A stretch of 18,356 nucleotides of DNA from an uncultured Ruminococcus sp. (GTDB taxonomy: Bacteria; Bacillota; Clostridia; Oscillospirales; Ruminococcaceae), in assembly GCA_937907215.1 (NCBI GenBank), contig CALESG010000078.1:1-18356 (forward strand), written 5' to 3'. Below the pieces are notes generated by a model that was given only the letters and a program-made list of their open reading frames with translations, did no database searches and was not told the DNA's origin. The position numbers and the translations under genes were made by a program. Each line of letters opens with the position of its first letter. Position 1 is the first letter of the stretch. Positions 14,128-18,356 of the stretch are shown here, piece by piece.

Positions 14128-15915
14128 TTAATATGAATGCTGCACGTCATAAATATTTACCCAGCCAGCACCTGATTTAAGTTTTCCCCAAACATCATAT
14201 TCGCTGTCTGACAATCTGCATTCTTCAACTATTGTATATTTAGTAAGTTCTGTAAAGTATTCTGCAACAGGATAGTCATAACCAGGTCCTTCATATATTG
14301 GCAAATAGTCATTTACTTGGATCAAATAATTAGTTTTAGTATATGTAGGTCCTGAACTAGATCCCGAAGATTCGTAACCTACAAAGTTTCTTACGCTTTC
14401 AACAGTATCTCTAATGAGATCCTCAGAATATTTGACGGCATCAGAATAACTGATGATCTCAATATTATTCATATAATCACGGGCTGTTTCTTCTGATACG
14501 TCCTCGCTGTCTACTCTATATGTGACACTTTCAAATACACCAGCAGGGGAACTATAACTATATTCAGCATATACCTCTTTGGTAATCGCATCGGAAACAG
14601 TCACGCCTTGCCCTGAATTACTGCCATGTATAACAATTTCAGCTACATAATATTCTTCTATATTATTATCATATACAACGGCAATAGGAGCTAATGATGT
14701 TGCACCGGGAGAGGACACACAATCTACGTATGAACCATTACTCTCATATACACGCAAACAATAAACGTTAGAACCATTCTCATAGCTAGCTATAGTTTCC
14801 TTTTTTCCGTCTCCGTCTACATCATAAAAATATGTATCTTGCAATTCACCGTATCCTGAACCATTAAAATTAATTCTATTAGGGCAATTATATGGTACTT
14901 CCACTTTTTCAGTTGTGGTAGTAGTTTTCTTTGTTGTTGCTTTAGTAGTAGTTAGTTTAGTCGTTGTTTTAGTCATTGTTGCAATAGTTGTTGCAGTTTT
15001 CTTGGGAGCAGTAGTTATTATTTTCTCTGTTATTTTTTTATTATTATCAATTATTACTCTTTCCGTTGTTACAGCGGGTTTAGTATAATCTTGAAGCCAC
15101 GGAGCGTCATCATCAAGTAATTCAAGGCAAACAGCCATACAATTATCATCAAGCGTTGTACTTATACTGACCATTTCTTTCTCATCATGCCACGTTCTTC
15201 CGAATTCTTTTCCTTTCGAATTATGTATCTCATAAGGAACACCATAAATTTCTAGATAGTGAGCATTTATTGCATCATAGAGAGCGTCAATATCGTCTTT
15301 ATTCGATGGCTCAAAATACATATAAAGTTGAGTAAGACAATTCGACTGACGATCTCCGTAATAATTCAAAACGTAATCATGCTCCGCCGGAACCAATCCT
15401 TCAATACGTTCAGAATCCGGTATTTTTACATAAGCTTTAAAGCCGGATTTGCCGCTTTCTTCACTATTCAAAATCTCATGATAAAATTCACTTGATATAT
15501 GGTTAAACATAATTACATTTGCATAGTCATTTTCTGTGGGAAGAAAGGCTTCATCGAGAATAAATTCTCCGCAAATAGTGCATTTGCCATGATGAGTTGT
15601 ATGTTCATCATAATCACCATCACTCTCTTCATCATCGTATACTATGGCAGGCTGTATCTCATGATCGTGCTGTTTATCATCGCTTGAGAAGACATTAGGT
15701 AAAATCAAGCATAAAACCAATATTATAGCTGTTGCAAGAGAAACTATTGCAACAACAGATAATAAAATAGATAATCTTTTATCATATGTTTTAGCATTAT
15801 TTGAATTTAAAGATTCATCAGTTTTAATACCGGCACACTCACGGCAAAGAGTTCTTTTATCTAATATTACAATTTCGTTATCTTGAATATTCCTTCCGCA
15901 TTTTTGACAAAACAT
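14128..15915 (-). CDS. Zinc-ribbon membrane protein with Thr/Lys linker and SH3b-like C-terminus
   Basis: Unrecognised as a named family. The 595 residues read as: a cytoplasmic zinc ribbon (C3, C6, C24, C27), one membrane helix (48-73), an acidic His-rich segment with a second CxxC (C112, C115), a globular outside region (about 120-285), a Thr/Lys linker (about 296-337), a region holding the Ca-loop-like DVDGDGKKE (365-373), and a C-terminal SH3b-like domain (about 527-592; YLPIYEGPGYDYPV, WGKLKSGAGWVNI). SH3b domains commonly bind cell wall. It starts 26 bp after the next zinc-ribbon gene, with GAGAGGAG upstream, so the two are likely co-transcribed. A wall-associated sensor or anchor is my inference. 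Confidence 0.7.
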   Translation of the reverse strand: MFCQKCGRNIQDNEIVILDKRTLCRECAGIKTDESLNSNNAKTYDKRLSILLSVVAIVSLATAIILVLCLILPNVFSSDDKQHDHEIQPAIVYDDEESDGDYDEHTTHHGKCTICGEFILDEAFLPTENDYANVIMFNHISSEFYHEILNSEESGKSGFKAYVKIPDSERIEGLVPAEHDYVLNYYGDRQSNCLTQLYMYFEPSNKDDIDALYDAINAHYLEIYGVPYEIHNSKGKEFGRTWHDEKEMVSISTTLDDNCMAVCLELLDDDAPWLQDYTKPAVTTERVIIDNNKKITEKIITTAPKKTATTIATMTKTTTKLTTTKATTKKTTTTTEKVEVPYNCPNRINFNGSGYGELQDTYFYDVDGDGKKETIASYENGSNVYCLRVYESNGSYVDCVSSPGATSLAPIAVVYDNNIEEYYVAEIVIHGSNSGQGVTVSDAITKEVYAEYSYSSPAGVFESVTYRVDSEDVSEETARDYMNNIEIISYSDAVKYSEDLIRDTVESVRNFVGYESSGSSSGPTYTKTNYLIQVNDYLPIYEGPGYDYPVAEYFTELTKYTIVEECRLSDSEYDVWGKLKSGAGWVNIYDVQHSY

Positions 15916-15941
15916 AACAATTGCTTCTCCTCTCTAAAGCA

Positions 15942-16478
15942 TTAATTTTTATTCCTTTTTTCAATTGTAATGCAAAGAGCAAAACTGCTGATTAAAACCA
16001 TGAAGCTTCCGAACGCAATTGCAAATGTTTGTAAAATATTATTAATCGAACTAATTACATCACAGATATTATTAGCAGCAAGGCGAGTTGCATCATGGAT
16101 TTCCGTGTAAAAATCTCCTCCGAAAACAACGTGTTCTGGATGATCACCAGACTTATAAAAGTCTATACCAAAGAACAAATCGCTTTTAGTAAAGCCATTT
16201 ATCAGCAACAATGCACCCATAAAAATGCCTATTGCACAGATAACGATTTTAACTATAAATATTCTTTTTTCAGATTTATTCACTAAAACAGAAACACTCG
16301 CTTGTTGTGTATAATAAGGAGCTTGTGTACCAGAACTTTGATTTTTCACTTCATTTGTGCTGTCGTTCTCCACATTATTATTTTCATTATTATTTTCCTC
16401 TGCTAACTGCTTTTCACCGCAATGCTCACATTCCAATGAATTATCGGCAATATTTTTGCCGCAGTTTTTACAAAACAT
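15942..16478 (-). CDS. Zinc-ribbon membrane protein, unknown function
   Basis: A 178-residue protein with an N-terminal zinc ribbon (C3, C6, C17, C20), an Asn/Glu-rich low-complexity spacer (26-50), and two membrane helices (about 73-95 and 150-171) with an extracytoplasmic loop between them. The N-terminus MFCKNCGKNI closely matches MFCQKCGRNI of the following gene, pointing to a shared origin or partner. AAAGGAG lies 8 nt before ATG. MITE copy B ends 30 bp upstream of the start, so the element may carry or block its promoter. No function is known. Confidence 0.75.
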   Translation of the reverse strand: MFCKNCGKNIADNSLECEHCGEKQLAEENNNENNNVENDSTNEVKNQSSGTQAPYYTQQASVSVLVNKSEKRIFIVKIVICAIGIFMGALLLINGFTKSDLFFGIDFYKSGDHPEHVVFGGDFYTEIHDATRLAANNICDVISSINNILQTFAIAFGSFMVLISSFALCITIEKRNKN

Positions 16479-16508
16479 AACTACTCTCCTTTCAATTCTA
16501 ATAAGTTT

Positions 16509-16672
16509 TAGATCTTGTGTTCATAGGTGAAGTATGCAGACTTTCGAGCATAATTTTGGTGAATATAAGGCGAAAATATGCAGGCGGGCTGTCACCCGGC
16601 AAAGATCTTCAACGTAATAGTCATCAAAATTTGCCGAAAAGATGTGTGCTAACCTATGAACACAAGCTCTTA
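16509..16672. mobile_element. MITE-like element, copy B
   Basis: A 164-bp relative of the element at 336-501. The ends are TAGATCTTGTGTTCATAGGT and the reverse complement of AGAGCTTGTGTTCATAGGTT. The interior blocks TTCGAGCATAATTTTGGTGAA and CATCAAAATTTGCCGAAAAG (20-21 bp) match copy A. Its central hairpin is CGGG/CCCG, unlike copy A. The right end supplies the stop codon of the small lipoprotein gene at 16670-16879. Confidence 0.8.
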
Positions 16673-16879
16673 ATTATAGGCATAGTCATAAGCGTCCTGA
16701 TAAAAGTCGCCATAATCTTTAAGTTCATTTTTATTTAGCTTGCCGTCACCATCATAATCCCATGACTTAGCGTCAAACAAATCCTTATCGCCGCCGCCCG
16801 AAGAGCCGCCACAACCTGTTGCTATAGCTGACATACCTAACATCATCGTTATAGCAAGAATTAAACTTAGTTTTTTCAT
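16670..16879 (-). CDS. Small lipoprotein with one EF-hand loop, possibly shortened by a MITE
   Basis: A 69-residue secreted lipoprotein. The signal peptide 1-22 ends at the lipidated cysteine of IATGC (C23), then a Gly/Ser stretch and a textbook EF-hand calcium loop DYDGDGKLNKNE (D41, D43, D45, E52) followed by an aromatic acidic tail. Its first 27 residues are nearly identical to those of the neighbouring lipoprotein, so the pair arose by duplication. The TAA stop coincides with the outer end of MITE copy B, so the original protein may have been longer. GAAGGGAG precedes ATG. Function unknown; calcium binding is likely from the motif. Confidence 0.75.
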   Translation of the reverse strand: MKKLSLILAITMMLGMSAIATGCGGSSGGGDKDLFDAKSWDYDGDGKLNKNELKDYGDFYQDAYDYAYN

Positions 16880-16902
16880 TTTAAAATTCTCCCTTCAAAT
16901 TT

Positions 16903-17313
16903 TTACCAACCATATCCACCATCATAATCATCCATGGCATCATTTAAATAATTTTTCCACTCGTTTTCCCAGTCATCTTCATCTACATCATTATCATAAT
17001 CGTTATCTCCAACTATTCCGTCTGAAGAATCGTTATAATCATAATCATCAAGTTTATCATTAAGATAATTATCCCACTCAGTTTCCCAGTCATCTTCATC
17101 TACATCATTATCATAGTCATTATCGCCAACTATCCCATCTGAAGAATCATTTTTATAACTATTATTATTTTTGGCTGTTGCTTTAGTGGTAACTTTTGTC
17201 GTAGATTTTGTTGTTTCAGCAACATCACTTTCAGAAGAACCTCCACAACCTGTTGCTATAGCTGACATACCTAACATCATCGCTGTAGCAAGAATTAAAC
17301 TTAGTTTTTTCAT
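16903..17313 (-). CDS. Acidic lipoprotein with two 39-residue repeats
   Basis: A 136-residue secreted lipoprotein. The signal peptide and lipobox (C23) match the next gene almost exactly, and a Thr/Lys linker (34-48, TTKSTTKVTTKAT) follows. Two 39-residue repeats (55-93 and 94-132) begin NDSSDGIVGDNDYDNDVDED and contain DDWE.EW.NYLND. They are very rich in Asp and aromatic residues and differ at few positions. AAGGAG lies 8 nt before ATG. It precedes the EF-hand lipoprotein by 23 bp. I know no matching family; an outer-surface cation-binding or wall-spacer role is inference only. Confidence 0.75.
   Translation of the reverse strand: MKKLSLILATAMMLGMSAIATGCGGSSESDVAETTKSTTKVTTKATAKNNNSYKNDSSDGIVGDNDYDNDVDEDDWETEWDNYLNDKLDDYDYNDSSDGIVGDNDYDNDVDEDDWENEWKNYLNDAMDDYDGGYGW
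16918..17151 (-). repeat. In-frame 117-bp tandem repeat inside a lipoprotein gene
   Basis: Units 17035-17151 and 16918-17034 encode the two 39-residue repeats. They are strongly similar at DNA level too (shared block AGTCATCTTCATCTACATCA), which points to recent duplication and possible copy-number change by slippage. Confidence 0.85.
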
Positions 17314-17631
17314 ATTCTATTTCTCCTTATAAAATAAATATTTCCAAAAAAACTTTGGACTATATTCTAATTATATCAATAAAAATTCAAAAAAGATAGA
17401 CTTACTTTTGAAGTAATTTTGCAATATGTTTTGATTGCAAATTCTCTTGCAAGTAAAAAAGAGCTGCCGTCATATTTCAGACAGCAGCTCCTAAAGCGGA
17501 TTTCTATAAAGCTTCAATGTTCATTTTTTGTTTTACGACATTCTATAATATACTTTCCGATGCATATATCATGTAATACGCATCAGCAACACCCCCAGTG
17601 AACTAAAAAAATTTACCGATGGATTGCAATA
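17314..17631. other. Intergenic stretch: probable promoter of the lipoprotein cluster, terminator, no complete gene
   Basis: The right half (17491-17631) has an open minus-strand frame without a start codon ending at an in-frame TGA, perhaps a decayed remnant. The left half (17314-17450) has AT-rich minus-strand promoter-like boxes (TATAAT near 17372) and a TTACTT-TTG-AAGTAA dyad (17401-17415). I see no convincing gene in it. Confidence 0.45.
17454..17490 (-). terminator. Rho-independent terminator downstream of the first RHH gene
   Basis: Arms GAGCTGCCGTC (17461-17471) and GACAGCAGCTC (17480-17490) form an 11-bp stem with one mismatch. On the minus strand it is followed by a run of seven T. 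It ends transcription that comes from 17632-17811. Confidence 0.88.
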
Positions 17632-17811
17632 CTATTCTAAGTTATCAAGAGCAAATCTGATACATTGGATGATTAGTCCATTTAATGACACATTATTCTC
17701 ACGTGCCAGCTTCTCAAGCTGCTCCATCAACGATACTGGTATGCGAAAAGTCTTTGTTTCCGTTTCACACTTAGGTTCAATTATAAACTTTTCCATTATA
17801 TTATTTATCAT
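17632..17811 (-). CDS. Small ribbon-helix-helix DNA-binding protein
   Basis: A 59-residue protein beginning MINNIMEKFIIEPKC. The beta strand is KTFRIPVSL, helix 1 is MEQLEKLARENN, the turn is VSLNG, and helix 2 is LIIQCIRFALDN, an Arc/CopG-type fold that binds DNA as a dimer. It is a paralogue of the next gene (KTIRMP...SLNHLVISCIEFAL). AAGGAG lies 5 nt before ATG. A near-palindrome CCATTATATGG (17834-17844) in its leader could be its operator. No toxin gene follows, since a terminator comes next, so an antitoxin role is not supported. Likely an autoregulated small regulator. Confidence 0.8.
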   Translation of the reverse strand: MINNIMEKFIIEPKCETETKTFRIPVSLMEQLEKLARENNVSLNGLIIQCIRFALDNLE

Positions 17812-17939
17812 CTGAGCTCCTTATGTATTATTTCCATTATATGGATTTAATTTAATTATATCAGATTATAATATAAAATGAAACACTCAATATTGCAATC
17901 ATTTTTGCCTATCAATCGTCTTGCATTTCCTAATAAATT

Positions 17940-18122
17940 CTACTTGCTTTTAGCACTATCTTTTAAGTCAATATTACTTAATGCAAATTCTATGCATGAT
18001 ATAACAAGATGATTAAGAGATATTGAATTCTTAGCTGCAAGGACTTCAAGTTCATGTGCCATAGGCTTCGGCATACGTATGGTTTTGGTTATATTTTCAT
18101 AACCTTTTGGAATTTTGAACAT
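17940..18122 (-). CDS. Small ribbon-helix-helix DNA-binding protein (paralogue)
   Basis: A 60-residue Arc/CopG-type protein. Beta strand KTIRMPKPM (13-21), helix 1 HELEVLAAKNS, turn ISLNH, helix 2 LVISCIEFALSN. It matches the protein encoded at 17632-17811 closely in the core, so the pair is a tandem duplication separated by about 130 bp. The ATG has no ribosome site next to it; the good site GGAGGAAAGGG lies about 55 nt upstream, ahead of an in-frame TTG followed by a stop three codons later. The promoter is at 18225-18253. No toxin partner is visible. Confidence 0.75.
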   Translation of the reverse strand: MFKIPKGYENITKTIRMPKPMAHELEVLAAKNSISLNHLVISCIEFALSNIDLKDSAKSK

Positions 18123-18187
18123 ATCAGCTTTTAAGACACAGACCTGCCATAACCCTTAAGCACTCAAAATCTGTACCCTTTCCTCCG

Positions 18188-18260
18188 CTTTTATTTGCAT
18201 AAGGATTATATATGGCATATACCAATTATACTATATTAAAATAAAATTTGCAAATAAAAG
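18188..18260 (-). promoter_or_regulatory. Promoter framed by a perfect inverted repeat, upstream of the RHH gene
   Basis: On the minus strand, -35 TTGCAA (18253-18248), 17-bp spacer, -10 TATAAT (18230-18225). Perfect 12-bp arms CTTTTATTTGCA (18188-18199) and TGCAAATAAAAG (18249-18260) flank the promoter, the outer one covering the -35. They may be paired operator sites or a loop in the leader. Confidence 0.6.
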
Positions 18261-18270
18261 TGTAATAAAA

Positions 18271-18299
18271 AAGTCCCGTTACGATAAGTAACGGGACTT
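18271..18299. terminator. Terminator of the tRNA transcript
   Basis: A perfect 12-bp stem AAGTCCCGTTAC/GTAACGGGACTT with a 5-nt loop, 12 bp past the tRNA 3' end and followed by T6 on the minus strand. Confidence 0.93.
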
Positions 18300-18310
18300 A
18301 AAAAAATATG

Positions 18311-18356
18311 TGGTGGGCCATCGGGGATTCGAACCCAGGACCTACCGGTTATGAGC
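18311..18356 (-). tRNA. tRNA with CAT anticodon (tRNA-Met or tRNA-Ile2), 5' end outside the window
   Basis: On the minus strand the visible 46 nt contain the anticodon loop CTCATAA, the 3' anticodon stem CCGGT, variable loop AGGTC, the T loop TTCGAAT and the acceptor end ATGGCCC-A-CCA, with CCA encoded. The anticodon is CAT (18353-18351). Without the 5' half, elongator Met and lysidine-modified Ile cannot be separated. The T stem has one T.C mismatch as read. Confidence 0.9.

Noticed and set aside
17500..17631. Open minus-strand frame ending IGKYIIECRKTKNEH
   Set aside because: Its composition looks protein-like, but there is no start codon and an in-frame stop lies just upstream. It may be a decayed remnant, but that cannot be shown here.
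17632..18122. Toxin-antitoxin module
   Set aside because: Both proteins look like antitoxin-type DNA binders, but no toxin frame lies beside either one.

Overview
The window looks like chromosome of an anaerobic, low-GC Firmicute of the Ruminococcus type (Oscillospiraceae). The pointers are a secreted GH9 cellulase with a CBM3-like module, a long threonine linker and a C-terminal dockerin; a flavin reductase-rubredoxin fusion typical of anaerobes; strong AAGGAG-type ribosome sites; and AT-rich spacers with clear TTGACA/TATAAT promoters. Species cannot be fixed from the sequence alone. Most genes are on the minus strand.

Layout. 1-1000 has no credible gene. It holds three copies of a structured repeat of about 210 bp (one inverted, two in tandem) and a 166-bp MITE-like element. 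1010-3568 carries rnr (RNase R) and secG, separated by a terminator. 3600-3846 is a two-unit tandem repeat of a palindromic 116-bp element. 3890-6255 is a nadB-nadC operon for NAD synthesis (no nadA here). 6462-8834 is the cellulase, divergent from a membrane-anchored XRE regulator (9146-10141). A flavin reductase-rubredoxin gene (10213-10821) follows on the plus strand and converges on a small BFD-like [2Fe-2S] ferredoxin gene (10890-11084) across a shared bidirectional terminator. Then come ybjQ-purB (one operon) and a HAD phosphatase.

14128-17313 is the accessory part: two zinc-ribbon membrane proteins (one with an extracellular Thr/Lys linker, a Ca-loop module and an SH3b-like end) and two small paralogous lipoproteins, one with a single EF-hand loop and one with two 39-residue acidic repeats. 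A second MITE copy sits inside this cluster and coincides with the 3' end of one lipoprotein gene. 17632-18122 has two small paralogous ribbon-helix-helix proteins with no toxin partner, and the window ends inside a CAT-anticodon tRNA.

Working together: NadB and NadC act in one pathway, and the rubredoxin fusion and BFD protein are both electron carriers, probably for oxygen or nitric-oxide stress. The zinc-ribbon/lipoprotein cluster looks like a cell-envelope module of unknown role and, with the repeat families, is the least explained part. Several genes have an in-frame ATG upstream of the start chosen here; ribosome-binding-site position decides those starts.
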